Shown in pieces: positions 8,440-18,007 of a stretch of 64,000 nt of DNA. Made by a program: the position numbers and the translations under genes. The stretch covers positions 5,322,001 through 5,386,000 of the forward strand of contig NZ_CP040106.1 of the NCBI RefSeq assembly GCF_005281475.1. Direction: 5' to 3'. How positions within the stretch are numbered: the stretch's first letter is position 1; each line of letters starts with the position of its first letter. The stretch comes from Echinicola rosea (GTDB lineage: Bacteria; Bacteroidota; Bacteroidia; Cytophagales; Cyclobacteriaceae). The notes under the pieces were generated by a model. It saw only the letters and a program-made list of their open reading frames with translations, ran no database searches and was not told where the DNA came from.

Positions 8440-10446
8440 TTATTTTGCTGCCGTAGCATTATCTTCCATGATCTTTATGGCCACCCCTCCTCCCGCTGCC
8501 AATTGAACGGGAAGCTGATCTCCCTTTTTGACCTGACGGTGGCTAATTTCCAGGGCATTGGGGTCTTCAACTGTCTTTTTGGTATCTTGGTAGATGGTGG
8601 CCTGATAGCTCTTGGAATCATCCAGAAAATCTAACTCCAATGTCAAGGATCTTTCTTTACTGTTATTGATTCCTCCCACAAACCATGCTTCCCCTTTTCT
8701 CCTTGTGATCACCGCATACTGTCCCAATTTGGCAGTCGGAACCACTGTCTCGTCCCAAACAGTGGGCACCTCCCTGATAAAATCAAACCCCTCCTGCCCC
8801 TTATAGGCATCCGGGTAATCGGCGACCATATTCAGGTAACTTTCCAATACCACGTACATGGCGAGCATATGGCACCGCGTCCCTCCCATCAGTGGTCGGG
8901 TATACTGGGTTTTGAAAGCATCTTCATTGGTTGCCCTAAAACCTCCCAAATGGTAATCAGAAGCTCCGGCGAGCATTCTGGTAAAGACGATGTCCAGGTC
9001 ATGCTCTGGTGTCAAGGGAGATGGCAGCCATTTGTTTTGCTCATAATTATAGGTACCCTCTCTGGTGAGTTCATTCGGAAAGGTGCGGTGAAGTCCTGTG
9101 GGTTTGTGCGCTCCATGAAATTGGATATAAAGGTGGTGCTTGGCGGCTGACTGTAGGATTTCCTCTTGAATCTTGACCATTTCCTGATCGTCCCTGTTCA
9201 GAAAATCCACCATCATGCCTTTGATCCCCCATTGTTCAAATTGGCTAAAAGCTTCCTCCAACTGAGGATAAAGTGCCTCCCAATGTACCCATACATGGAT
9301 ACCCACACCCTTGGAGGCCGCATAATCACAGATCTGCTGCATATCCAGACTGCTTACCGTTTTGGTAAGATCAGCATAGGAGCCCGGCTGTCCGTAACTC
9401 GGCCAATCATTTGGATACCAAGCAAATCCTCCATACCCGATCACTGCATGGTACTCAATATCATTGGCCGCACAAAAATCAATGTAATATTTATTGAAGT
9501 GAAAATTGGCCCCAGGTGCAAAGGTGGTGTCCGGCATAATGTCCCCGTTCCACCAGTGAAACGACGTTTTGCCCGGTTTGAGCCATGACCAATCGTCCGT
9601 TTCTGGTGGATCAGCCAGATTGGTTAGGATATTTGAAGCGATCAGATCACCGATTTTATGGCTGATCATCATTACTCTCCAGGGAGTCTTATGGGGAAGG
9701 TTAGCCTTCACCTTTACCTTTTCTTGTCCTGGGAGTGGAGAAAGGGCTGTATGAAGGATCCCTTCTTTGTCCTTTGTAAGGTACATCCCCGCATAGTCCC
9801 TTAAATTGGCTTCCGTGATGGCCATAAGGGTTCCATTGTCATATTCGAACAAACTGGGAACGTCCACCAAGGTATCTTGCTTCACTTCGCTCAACAATGA
9901 TTTTTGGTATAGCCCCTCATGGCTATTGTGATAATGACCCCAAAGCAAAGCGGTAACTTCCGGGTCTCCCGACAACACAAATGAACTCTTTTCATCCAAA
10001 AGAACGTAATTTTGCCAGTTTTCCTGCTTTGGAAATTCATGTCGAAAGGCCACACCATCATCAAACACCCGGAATCTCAATAGCATTTCCCGCCCTTTTT
10101 CGTTCTTTTCCAATAATGGTACGGCGAGTTCTCCATACGTATTCACGACCTTTTTAGCCTTGCCCACTACCAATTCGTACTCCTCTTCCACCGTCTTGAT
10201 ATTGGCCTTGCCCCATTGGGAATGGACATAGTTCCACTTTTCCTCAAAATCCAGTTCCAGCGTGCTGGCTGCCACCAACTCCTCCCCTTGAAAGGTGACC
10301 GAATAAGAGGGTATTCCCTTGTCCAAGCTTACGGCAACTTCAAATGTACCATTTGGAGAGGATACGGATAGGGTTTCTTGGGCTTTGGCATGGGTACACC
10401 AGATGAGCAGTAGAATGAGCACAATGGGCTTTATGGGATGTGGCAT
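8440..10446 (-). CDS. GH97 glycoside hydrolase, retaining subgroup
   Basis: Secreted GH97 of 668 aa with a signal peptide (1-22, ending AKA). The N-terminal beta-supersandwich (about 25-280) is followed by the TIM barrel (about 285-560). The segment MMVDFLNRDDQ places Asp414 where the retaining GH97 nucleophile lies. The acid/base is probably a Glu near 463 (TREG). The Asp marks the alpha-galactosidase/beta-L-arabinopyranosidase type and not the inverting SusB alpha-glucosidase type. In this operon it may remove a capping pyranose from the furanose-rich glycan. The exact sugar is inference. Confidence 0.88.
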   Translation of the reverse strand: MPHPIKPIVLILLLIWCTHAKAQETLSVSSPNGTFEVAVSLDKGIPSYSVTFQGEELVAASTLELDFEEKWNYVHSQWGKANIKTVEEEYELVVGKAKKVVNTYGELAVPLLEKNEKGREMLLRFRVFDDGVAFRHEFPKQENWQNYVLLDEKSSFVLSGDPEVTALLWGHYHNSHEGLYQKSLLSEVKQDTLVDVPSLFEYDNGTLMAITEANLRDYAGMYLTKDKEGILHTALSPLPGQEKVKVKANLPHKTPWRVMMISHKIGDLIASNILTNLADPPETDDWSWLKPGKTSFHWWNGDIMPDTTFAPGANFHFNKYYIDFCAANDIEYHAVIGYGGFAWYPNDWPSYGQPGSYADLTKTVSSLDMQQICDYAASKGVGIHVWVHWEALYPQLEEAFSQFEQWGIKGMMVDFLNRDDQEMVKIQEEILQSAAKHHLYIQFHGAHKPTGLHRTFPNELTREGTYNYEQNKWLPSPLTPEHDLDIVFTRMLAGASDYHLGGFRATNEDAFKTQYTRPLMGGTRCHMLAMYVVLESYLNMVADYPDAYKGQEGFDFIREVPTVWDETVVPTAKLGQYAVITRRKGEAWFVGGINNSKERSLTLELDFLDDSKSYQATIYQDTKKTVEDPNALEISHRQVKKGDQLPVQLAAGGGVAIKIMEDNATAAK

Positions 10447-10506
10447 GGTATAGGTTTTAGTGAATCGAAACTATTGTTAAGTTATGTATAGTTTGTGATT
10501 TGTCAA

Positions 10507-10564
10507 GGGTCTCGACTCCGCTCGACCTGACTACACCCTGTCACCTTGAGTGGAGTCGAAAGGT
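10507..10564. repeat. Imperfect inverted repeat with TCGACTCC arms
   Basis: The arm TCGACTCCGCTCGACCTGAC is mirrored by the reverse complement of CACCTTGAGTGGAGTCGA some 20 nt further on. It looks like a dispersed intergenic repeat of the kind common in Flavobacteriia and Cytophagia genomes. It lies between the GH172 and GH97 genes of one operon, where it could fold in the mRNA. Confidence 0.5.
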
Positions 10565-10590
10565 CATCTAGCGATTAACTTAACACTACG

Positions 10591-11745
10591 CTATTTCCCC
10601 ATCGTGGGGCCTTCGGTATTCAGCACTTTGGGAATACGCTCTTCTACAGAAGGCAATGGAGGGAAAGGCTTATGAGGACCGGTCTGGTACCAATACCCGA
10701 CTGTATAGTAATTGTCCGACCGGTGATTGGCATGCCCATGCTCAATGGTCATCTTGATGGATTTTTCGAAAGTAATGGGCGATTCCTTGTGAAAGCGGTA
10801 TACCGTCCACTGTGCCCCACGGTCATCACCACCGTTTTTGGGGTTTCCATAGCCATCATAGTCGAAAGTAGGCTGTTCATTTCCAAATGGATTGATACCA
10901 CATCCTCCATAGCACCATGCGCCAAGGTAATAATCTTCTGCACCGGTTCCCCAGATTTGCGGACTGGTCTCCCCGTCGATAAACACCATCTCATCACCTT
11001 CGCCCCACCAGTCGCCTTGGTTTTGGATGATCGAATGGGTCACTCCAAGAAAATGTCCTTTTCCTTCGGCTTCCATGATCACATAATTGCCTTCTCCGGT
11101 TTTGTTTTCATGGTTGTTTATCTCGGGATCCCCGTTTCGCTCCCAATCGGACGACCATCCGTCTGTCGGGGTTTCCTGTCTGTATTGGGCATGGAAGTAG
11201 GCAGTGTTTTCGGGAAGCTGCTCGTGTTTTTCCCAGTCGATATTGTAGTAGAATGCGTCAATGGCCTGCTCTCCTTCATTAGTAATGGTGATTTTTGCTG
11301 ATTTTCTGAAAGGCATGGGAAACGAGGCATTCAGCGCCCTTTGTGACCCTACAGAGGTGTATTCCGATTCATACAGAAAATAGCGCCCAAGGCCCAATCC
11401 AAAAAAGTCTCCAATGGGTGTCTCCACGCTGGGACTTTCCTCACCATCCCAGTACATTCTAAGGACAATTTTCTTCAAGTGATAAGGTTCCCCACTAGCT
11501 ATGGTCATCCAGATATGCCTTATGATACCTGGTCCGGTTACTTCTCCGATTGTTCGGGTTTCATTTGGTTTGATTTTGTTTTTCCAGTTTCCATCGTCAT
11601 TTGCACCGGAGGTGTCATAGCTGGAAATACGCTGGGAAGTGTAATTTTTCAGCATGAAAATTTCACCTTCTTCTTGTGCCATGGTCAAATGGGAACAGAC
11701 CATGAGGCAAAATAACGCCAACAAGCCTTTCGTTAAGGTTTTCAT
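10591..11745 (-). CDS. GH172 (DUF2961) glycoside hydrolase, short form
   Basis: Secreted GH172 of 384 aa with signal peptide 1-23 (TMAQ). The core is textbook: GPGIIRHIW (71-79), TPIGDFFG (109-116), FPMPFRKSAK (142-151). Then come DWWGEGD with Glu249 and GTGAEDYY with Glu270, the exact 21-residue spacing of the known GH172 catalytic pair. It is 18 nt upstream of nothing but terminal repeats, and it follows the ribulokinase gene by 18 nt, so enzyme and sugar catabolism are transcribed together. That linkage is the best sequence hint that the released sugar is a pentose processed by the FucI/AraB pair. Confidence 0.89.
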   Translation of the reverse strand: MKTLTKGLLALFCLMVCSHLTMAQEEGEIFMLKNYTSQRISSYDTSGANDDGNWKNKIKPNETRTIGEVTGPGIIRHIWMTIASGEPYHLKKIVLRMYWDGEESPSVETPIGDFFGLGLGRYFLYESEYTSVGSQRALNASFPMPFRKSAKITITNEGEQAIDAFYYNIDWEKHEQLPENTAYFHAQYRQETPTDGWSSDWERNGDPEINNHENKTGEGNYVIMEAEGKGHFLGVTHSIIQNQGDWWGEGDEMVFIDGETSPQIWGTGAEDYYLGAWCYGGCGINPFGNEQPTFDYDGYGNPKNGGDDRGAQWTVYRFHKESPITFEKSIKMTIEHGHANHRSDNYYTVGYWYQTGPHKPFPPLPSVEERIPKVLNTEGPTMGK

Positions 11746-11763
11746 AGGTAATTGGTTTTTGGG

Positions 11764-13473
11764 TTAAATGTATGATTTAAGTGTTTTTGGTCTCATTGCT
11801 TGTTCTTCGGCAAATGCCGCCAGTTCCAAGTAGTCAGGATAACGTTCCTTGTACCACTCTACATTTTCCTTTATGGGGCGGTAGGTGCATTTTGTACTGG
11901 CAGCCATAATATTCATCGCCGTATGAATATCAGGTTGGATTCCTGCTGCCACAGCCGCATATATTGCAGCCCCTAATGCGGGAGCCTGCTCTGCTTCAGA
12001 CACACTTACGGGAATGTCGAGCACATCGGCAAGCGTCTGCATGACCAATGGTGACTTGAGGGCCACTCCTCCCATGCCAATGACATGGTCTATGCCAATG
12101 CCTTCTTCTGCAAACCTATCCACGATTTTCTTGGACCCAAAGCAAATGGAAACCACCAATGCCTTGAAAAGCCTCACAGCGTCAGTGCCCATGCTTAGAC
12201 CCGCTAATGCTCCTTTTAGGTTTTGGTTGGCATCGGGCGTCCTCCTGCCATTGATCCAATCCAATGCAACGGGCAATGTTTCGGTCAATGGCAATTCCGA
12301 AGCTTCCTTAGAAAGCTTTGCAAGTAACCTGTCTTCCATCGATTTGATCAGGTCTTCCTTTATGGACCTCTCCAATTCATTTTGACCACGGATCAGCTCA
12401 ATGGATTGTTGCAGGATCAATGATTTCAACCAGGCCAAAACATCCCCAAAGGCCGACTGCCCCGCTTCCAACCCAACCATATTGGGTAAAATGGCCCCTT
12501 CCACTTGGCCACAGATCCCACGGATGGCACGATCGCCCAAACGTTCCACTGACGCTACCATCATATCACAGGTGGACGTACCCATGACCTTAACCAAGGA
12601 CATATCCTTTATGCCACCTCCCACGGCACCCGCATGAGCATCGAGGGTGCCCACCGTCACCAGTGTAGCCTCAGAAAGCCCAAGTCTTTTGGCCCATTTG
12701 GTGGATAGCGTACCTGCGGATTGGTCTGCTGTGAAAGTGTCCGAATATAAGCGGTCCCTTAAATCCGCCATGAGGGGACTGAGCTGCCCCAAAAAGGCTT
12801 TTGAAGGCAGTCCGCCCCAAACCGGATGCCACATGGCCTTGTGGCCTGCAGCACATCTGCTCCGTTTTAGATCTTCTAGTTTATGGCAGCCTACCAATTC
12901 CGCTACTACCCAATCACAATGCTCCAACCACGAATGGGCAGAATTGGCCACTCTTGGGTCATGGCGGATAATGTGCAGGATCTTTGACCAAAACCATTCC
13001 GAAGAATAGATACCGCCGGAATATTTGGTATAATCCTCACCGCCCCAAGTATGGCAAAGTGCGTTGATCTCTTCGGCTTCCCCAACGGCTGTATGGTCTT
13101 TCCATAGTACTACCATGGCGTTGGGATTGTCAGAAAATTCAGGCGTAAGGGAAAGTGGGAAAAGTCTATCATTTACAGGAACAGGTGAAGAGCCCGTGGT
13201 ATCCACCCCAATGGCCCTGACACGAGACCTGTCCACACCGCTGCTCTCCAACACACCCAAAATAGTCGCCTCCAAGCCCTCGAGATGGTCCAATGGATGC
13301 TGGCGAAACTGGTTCTTGATGGCTTCGCAGTACCGGCCTTCCAACCACCGGGAAAATCCATACACATCACTGGCCAATACACGTCCATTGCCTGCATTGA
13401 CCAAGCTGGCCCTTACCGAATCCGTGCCGTAGTCAAGCCCAATCACATAAATTGCTTCTTTGCTAAAACTCAT
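11764..13473 (-). CDS. araB: Ribulokinase, AraB type (FGGY family)
   Basis: Cytoplasmic FGGY kinase of 569 aa. It opens with the ATP-binding GLDYGTDSVRA motif and keeps AraB signatures along its whole length: ENPNAM-like SDNPNAMVVLWKDHT, GGIYSSEWFW, MGTSTCD, GLEAGQSAFGD and LGAAIYAAVAAG. E. coli AraB phosphorylates L- and D-ribulose and both xyluloses, so this enzyme could accept D-ribulose. The ATG at 13473 is preferred; a TTG at 13479 would overlap the fucP stop codon. It lies 2 nt after fucP and downstream of fucI. No L-ribulose-5-phosphate epimerase (araD), L-arabinose isomerase (araA) or fuculose aldolase is in the window. This favours D-ribulose as the real substrate, giving D-ribulose-5-phosphate directly. 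Confidence 0.9.
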   Translation of the reverse strand: MSFSKEAIYVIGLDYGTDSVRASLVNAGNGRVLASDVYGFSRWLEGRYCEAIKNQFRQHPLDHLEGLEATILGVLESSGVDRSRVRAIGVDTTGSSPVPVNDRLFPLSLTPEFSDNPNAMVVLWKDHTAVGEAEEINALCHTWGGEDYTKYSGGIYSSEWFWSKILHIIRHDPRVANSAHSWLEHCDWVVAELVGCHKLEDLKRSRCAAGHKAMWHPVWGGLPSKAFLGQLSPLMADLRDRLYSDTFTADQSAGTLSTKWAKRLGLSEATLVTVGTLDAHAGAVGGGIKDMSLVKVMGTSTCDMMVASVERLGDRAIRGICGQVEGAILPNMVGLEAGQSAFGDVLAWLKSLILQQSIELIRGQNELERSIKEDLIKSMEDRLLAKLSKEASELPLTETLPVALDWINGRRTPDANQNLKGALAGLSMGTDAVRLFKALVVSICFGSKKIVDRFAEEGIGIDHVIGMGGVALKSPLVMQTLADVLDIPVSVSEAEQAPALGAAIYAAVAAGIQPDIHTAMNIMAASTKCTYRPIKENVEWYKERYPDYLELAAFAEEQAMRPKTLKSYI

Positions 13474-13475
13474 GA

Positions 13476-14771
13476 TCAAGCGCTCATTTTGGGTTGGATT
13501 TTCCTAAAGGCATAAGCAAACACCGCTACCACCACAAAGCACACAAACGGCACAAAGTAGGAAAGCTTAATGGATCCCGTTAGATCAGAAACTTGGCCTT
13601 GGACAGCCGTCAGCACTGCACCTCCCAAGATCGCCATGATCAAACCGGAACCGCCCACTTTGGTATCTTCGCCCAGCCCTTTGAGCCCTATTCCGTAAAT
13701 GGTCGGAAACATCAGTGACATAAATCCCGACACCATTACCAAGGCAATAACAGCAGGAAGTCCAGCCCCAAATATCACCACCAAACTGCTTATCCCCGCA
13801 CCCATTCCAGCATACATCAGCAGTCGCTGCGGACTGACCACCCGCATCAAGGCCGTAAAGATGAATCTGGAGAACGAAAAGAGAATAAGTGCTCCCAAAT
13901 AATACGAGGACGCATCATCCTCATTAAGTGCCAGCTCCTCCATCACATAGCGAATGGTAAAGGACCAAACGCCTATTTGTGCACCCACATAAAAAAACTG
14001 TGCCACTACCGACCAATAATAATGAGGGATTCTCAAGAGCCTTTTTAGACTTGATTTCAAGTGCAGTTTTCGACCATTATCACTCCCAGCGGGCATTTTC
14101 ATTACTTTGATCAATATCCACAGGACCACCAAAAACAGCGCAACGCCCACATATGGCCCCATAACAGCCGTAAGCTCTTCTGATTGGATGGCCTTTAGTT
14201 CGGCGGAATCCATGATTTTACGGTCTTCTGCACTGATAAAGTTCAACTGGGAAAGGATAAATGCCTTGCTCAAAAATACGCCCGTGATAGAACCTATGGG
14301 ATTGAAAGCCTGGGCCAAATTAAGCCTTAATGTGCCCGTATCTTCATTTCCCATGGAGATGATGTAAGGATTGGCAGTTGTTTCCAGTATGGAAAGCCCA
14401 CCGGCCAGGACGAACAATGCCACTAAAAAATGGCCATACTGCATCGTGATGCTGGCGGGATAAAACATCAAGGCTCCGGCGATAAACAATCCCAAACCAA
14501 GTACTACGCCCGTTTTATAGGTGAATTTTTTAATAATTATCGCTGCGGGCAAGGCCAAAAGAAAGTAAGCCCCGTAAAAAGCCAACTGGATCCAGGAAGT
14601 CTGGAAATCGGTCATGCTCATGATTCGCTTAAAAGCTGCCAAGAGCGTATCGGTCATATTATTGGCCAGCCCCCACATAAAAAAGAGGCTGGTGATGACC
14701 ACAAAGGCCCATTTGCTGCCTTCTCTAATTAAGGGCACTTTGGTATTTTCAACGGTTTTTAAGGTATTCAT
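13476..14771 (-). CDS. fucP: Fucose/D-arabinose:proton symporter, FucP family
   Basis: Inner-membrane MFS transporter of 431 aa with about 12 hydrophobic segments. It aligns with FucP across its length. The two acidic residues needed for proton-coupled transport are kept: Asp in the ANNMTD segment of helix 1 and Glu in LSILETTANPY of helix 4. Other matches are SWIQLAFYGAYF and FYVGAQIGVWSF. E. coli FucP carries L-fucose and also D-arabinose, so it suits the isomerase/kinase pair here. It sits between fucI and the kinase in one operon; the fucI-fucP gap carries a strong stem-loop. Confidence 0.93.
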   Translation of the reverse strand: MNTLKTVENTKVPLIREGSKWAFVVITSLFFMWGLANNMTDTLLAAFKRIMSMTDFQTSWIQLAFYGAYFLLALPAAIIIKKFTYKTGVVLGLGLFIAGALMFYPASITMQYGHFLVALFVLAGGLSILETTANPYIISMGNEDTGTLRLNLAQAFNPIGSITGVFLSKAFILSQLNFISAEDRKIMDSAELKAIQSEELTAVMGPYVGVALFLVVLWILIKVMKMPAGSDNGRKLHLKSSLKRLLRIPHYYWSVVAQFFYVGAQIGVWSFTIRYVMEELALNEDDASSYYLGALILFSFSRFIFTALMRVVSPQRLLMYAGMGAGISSLVVIFGAGLPAVIALVMVSGFMSLMFPTIYGIGLKGLGEDTKVGGSGLIMAILGGAVLTAVQGQVSDLTGSIKLSYFVPFVCFVVVAVFAYAFRKIQPKMSA

Positions 14772-14813
14772 AGGGTGGTTATTGGGTTATTTGCTATTGG
14801 GTATGGAATTATG

Positions 14814-14875
14814 GGGCAATCAGTATTCGATAAGCTGCAGTATGCTGGATACTGGCCACCAAATACTGATTGCCC
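14814..14875. repeat. Stem-loop between fucI and fucP (14-bp perfect arms)
   Basis: GGGCAATCAGTATT at 14814-14827 is the exact reverse complement of 14862-14875. Inside the loop, CAGTAT and ATACTG can pair again. It lies between the fucI stop and the fucP start, a position suited to mRNA processing or protection that could give fucI more message than fucP. No T-run follows, so it is not a classical terminator. Confidence 0.65.
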
Positions 14876-14881
14876 AAAAGG

Positions 14882-16654
14882 TCAATACAAGGCACCATAA
14901 ACCCTGCACGCCCTGTAATCCGCACCTTCCTTGTCCGTCCCGAAGGAATTCCAAGCAGAAGGCCTGAAGATGTCGGCATCATCTACATTGTGCATGCAGA
15001 TGGGGATCCGTAACATCGCCGCCAAGGTGATCAGATCCTTTCCGATATGGCCATAACTGATGGAACCGTGATTGGAGCCCCAATTGAGCATCACCGAATA
15101 TACATCTTTGAACGCATCCTTTTTTTCATCCAGACGTGGCACAAACCAAGTGGTAGGCCAAGTCCTGTCCGTCCGCTCATCCAATGTCTGGTGCACCTTT
15201 TCCGGCAAATCAATGGTCCAGCCTTCGGCAATCTGGAGGACAGGACCGATTCCCTTGGTGATATTGACCCTGCACATGGTCACTGGCATGCCTCCACGGG
15301 TCAAAAAGCCCGATGAAAAACCCCCGCCCCTGAAGTAATCGTTATTGGCAGGATACCAAGTGGTGGCCTCTAGGCATTTTTCCACCTCTTTATCGGTGAT
15401 TTCCCAGAAGGGTTTCATTACTGGAGCACCGTTTACTTCTTGCTGGCCAGTTCCGTCTAGGGTACAGGACCCTGAATTGATCAGGTGAATGAACCCTTGT
15501 TGGGCTTTTCCTTCTGGAGCCCATCCAGTGACACGCTTGACGGCATCGGGACTCCAGTAAGTTCGGACATCGGCAAAAATCTGGGCAGTATTGGTGAGGA
15601 GGTTCCCAAACAGCATGGAAACGCCATTGAGCGAATCGTTCTCGGTGGCAACGGTATATGGTGCCCTTATCCCATTCCAGTCAAAGGATGAATTCAAGAT
15701 GGCTTCGGAAAAGTCTCCATTTGGAAGAAAATCTGTCCACTGTCGCTGCCCTTGGAAACCCGAAAGCAGGGCGTTGTGGCCATTGGCTTCTTCTTGGTGC
15801 CCCATATCTTCCAGCACTTTGTTTCCGGTCATCAAGTCCCTTATGATCAAGGTCATTTTGGTCACGTATTCCCAATCGTCATCTTTTTGCTTTCTTGGGC
15901 GCTGCTTCTCCTGGGCATTGAAGTCCTCTCCTTCTTGGCAGTTTTCCCTCACCCATTTTATTGCACGGTCAAATTCCTTTTGGTCAAAAATCTTCTTTTC
16001 TATCCTTCTGATAATCTCTGAGGAATCTATAAATTCATTGCGCATGCCCAGATACCGCTGGAAGAAGTCCATGTCGATCATGGAGCTCGCTATCCCCATG
16101 GACACCGAGCCAATGGACAGGTAGGATTTGCCTTTCATCTGCGCCACTGCCAAGCCTGCTTTTGCAAAAAGCAGCAGTTTGTCCTTTACATCGCTGGGGA
16201 TGGTCTTGTCTCCGATATCCTGCACGTCCCTTCCATATATTCCAAATGCTGGCAGTCCCAGTTGGTTATGGCCTGCCAAAGCTGCAGCAAGGTAAACGGC
16301 TCCCGGTCTTTCGGTGCCGTTAAACCCCCATATCGCCTTGGGGACCTGTGGATCCATGTCGATGGTTTCTGTGCCATAGCACCAACAAGGGGTTACGGAA
16401 AGGGATACCCCGACATCCTCCCTGCTGAATTTTTCTGCACACATGGCGGCTTCCTTCACACCTCCGATGCATTTATCGGCGACCACTGTCTTTATGGGGG
16501 TGCCGTCTGGGTAACGGAGCTCTGCCTCATACAGGGCAGCCACCCTTTTGGCCATTTCCATGGTGGTCTCTTCCAGCGATTCCCTAACTCCCCCATACCT
16601 GCCATCAATGATGGGTCTGATGCCTATCTTTGGATAGGTGATACAATGTTTCAT
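14882..16654 (-). CDS. fucI: L-fucose/D-arabinose isomerase
   Basis: Cytoplasmic isomerase of 590 aa, the same size as E. coli FucI (591). Near-identical blocks run throughout: [81 protein letters not shown], and PICMHNV near the C-terminus. The metal-binding residues Glu (ATEND), Asp (FADVR) and His (NWGSNHG) are present. FucI enzymes convert L-fucose to L-fuculose and D-arabinose to D-ribulose. Because the operon has an AraB-type kinase and no fuculokinase or fuculose-1-phosphate aldolase, the D-arabinose reaction is the likelier role. It could still serve fucose if a kinase and aldolase lie elsewhere in the genome. Confidence 0.95.
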   Translation of the reverse strand: MKHCITYPKIGIRPIIDGRYGGVRESLEETTMEMAKRVAALYEAELRYPDGTPIKTVVADKCIGGVKEAAMCAEKFSREDVGVSLSVTPCWCYGTETIDMDPQVPKAIWGFNGTERPGAVYLAAALAGHNQLGLPAFGIYGRDVQDIGDKTIPSDVKDKLLLFAKAGLAVAQMKGKSYLSIGSVSMGIASSMIDMDFFQRYLGMRNEFIDSSEIIRRIEKKIFDQKEFDRAIKWVRENCQEGEDFNAQEKQRPRKQKDDDWEYVTKMTLIIRDLMTGNKVLEDMGHQEEANGHNALLSGFQGQRQWTDFLPNGDFSEAILNSSFDWNGIRAPYTVATENDSLNGVSMLFGNLLTNTAQIFADVRTYWSPDAVKRVTGWAPEGKAQQGFIHLINSGSCTLDGTGQQEVNGAPVMKPFWEITDKEVEKCLEATTWYPANNDYFRGGGFSSGFLTRGGMPVTMCRVNITKGIGPVLQIAEGWTIDLPEKVHQTLDERTDRTWPTTWFVPRLDEKKDAFKDVYSVMLNWGSNHGSISYGHIGKDLITLAAMLRIPICMHNVDDADIFRPSAWNSFGTDKEGADYRACRVYGALY

Positions 16655-16754
16655 AATCTTTGGTTAGCTTGTTTTTGTCTGTATTATCTTATTGTTGTTT
16701 GGATCTTTTCTCTGTTTACATCTGTACCTTATCAAGTAGAAAGCCCTATATAAG

Positions 16755-17996
16755 CTATTCTATTGCTGTCTTGATGGTTTCCAAGTCTACTCCCAATACC
16801 TTTTTGGCTATCCTGTCCAGCCCAGCCTCCTCGCCACTGAAGTGATACACCCAATGCCGGTGGCCCAAGCGCTCTCCCGGCGCCAAAAATGCAGCAGGAG
16901 ATACGCTTTCTATTTCATAAAAGGGGCCCATCTGGCTTCCATCCTCGAGGGGTCCGTCGTTGTAGGCATTTACAGCATCGCCTTTAAGGGCGTCCACATC
17001 CGGTTTCCACTCTTGGTTAAGGTAGATACCCTCCTTGTCCAGATCAAAGCGGGTAATCGTCAATACACTATTTTCGGCATCATAGCTTCCCGCCACCTCC
17101 GTGGCCCTGTCCGGTGCCAGACCGAGTTTTCCCCTGGATTTGCCATCCGCTTTAAAGTACAGGACTCCGTCTTTGTGTAAAATACGGTCCTCACTGATCT
17201 CTCCAAAATAGTCGGTTGTCGCTACCTTGGATTTGGCCGATTGGTCATAGGGAATGACGACGGTAGTGGCTGGTGAAGGCCTGAACATATCCAAAATCCA
17301 TATGCAAGGCGCACCGGTTTCGGCTGTCCAAGCTGTATCTCCCACATTCTTTATATTGTTTTCGGTGAGATATCCCACAGCTTTTACATTCGTGTCCCGC
17401 AAGCTTTCATCAGCCAACTCACCTATTTCCTCTTGTGAAAGCAATGAAATCTTCCGGTCGATCTTGATGTCAAGCTGGTGGCCTTGGTAGTTTTGGAGCT
17501 GGGTTTCCTTGCTCAGTGCCACTGATGTTTGATCCTTGTTCACAATGTTCCAGCTTTCTGTATCGATAGATGCCGGCGTAAACCAGTTTTCGAAGACCAT
17601 CTCCTTGTCCGGTGCAAAATACAGCGAATAGGGGCCGCCTTCCGGCCCCAGCCAAAACCTGTTCTCACCTCCGTAGGCATTCATATGCTTGTCCACAGGA
17701 CCGTCAAAGGCATCATAGTTTACCCAACCATAACTTCTGCCTTGCGGACCTTCGGCAGAGGAAGTGAACACTTTTCCCTGATATTTGGCAGACACCAGTA
17801 CCATGGCCTCTCCCCCTTCGCCATGAAGGGTTATCAGGTCACTGTCCCAGTCTTCCAAAAATGCCTGGTCAAAGCCTAAGGTACCCTTATTGGGAGCCTT
17901 CGGCTGAGTTGTTTGTTTTTTTTCTTTTTCCGAATTGCAAGATGACATGGCCATAAGCAAGAAACCTGCTCCAAAAAGAACTTTAAATAAGGTCAT
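16755..17996 (-). CDS. Mutarotase-like lipoprotein (DUF6786-like)
   Basis: A 413-aa lipoprotein (lipobox AMSSC, Cys20) followed by a short charged linker. The segment NAYGGENRFWLGPEGG recalls the conserved strand of galactose-mutarotase-like beta-supersandwich proteins; I would place it near DUF6786, but from memory only. Residues APGERLGHRHWVYHF near the C-terminus are another conserved-looking block. It lies 11 nt after a GH172 and 100 nt before fucI. A periplasmic or surface aldose-epimerase role that feeds the right anomer to FucP is a reasonable inference, not shown. Confidence 0.65.
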   Translation of the reverse strand: MTLFKVLFGAGFLLMAMSSCNSEKEKKQTTQPKAPNKGTLGFDQAFLEDWDSDLITLHGEGGEAMVLVSAKYQGKVFTSSAEGPQGRSYGWVNYDAFDGPVDKHMNAYGGENRFWLGPEGGPYSLYFAPDKEMVFENWFTPASIDTESWNIVNKDQTSVALSKETQLQNYQGHQLDIKIDRKISLLSQEEIGELADESLRDTNVKAVGYLTENNIKNVGDTAWTAETGAPCIWILDMFRPSPATTVVIPYDQSAKSKVATTDYFGEISEDRILHKDGVLYFKADGKSRGKLGLAPDRATEVAGSYDAENSVLTITRFDLDKEGIYLNQEWKPDVDALKGDAVNAYNDGPLEDGSQMGPFYEIESVSPAAFLAPGERLGHRHWVYHFSGEEAGLDRIAKKVLGVDLETIKTAIE

Positions 17997-18007
17997 AAGC
18001 GGCTAAA

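Noticed and set aside
14882..16654. Dedicated L-fucose pathway gene cluster
   Set aside because: No fuculokinase or fuculose-phosphate aldolase accompanies the isomerase and the kinase present is AraB-type. The fucose reading cannot be excluded but is less supported.
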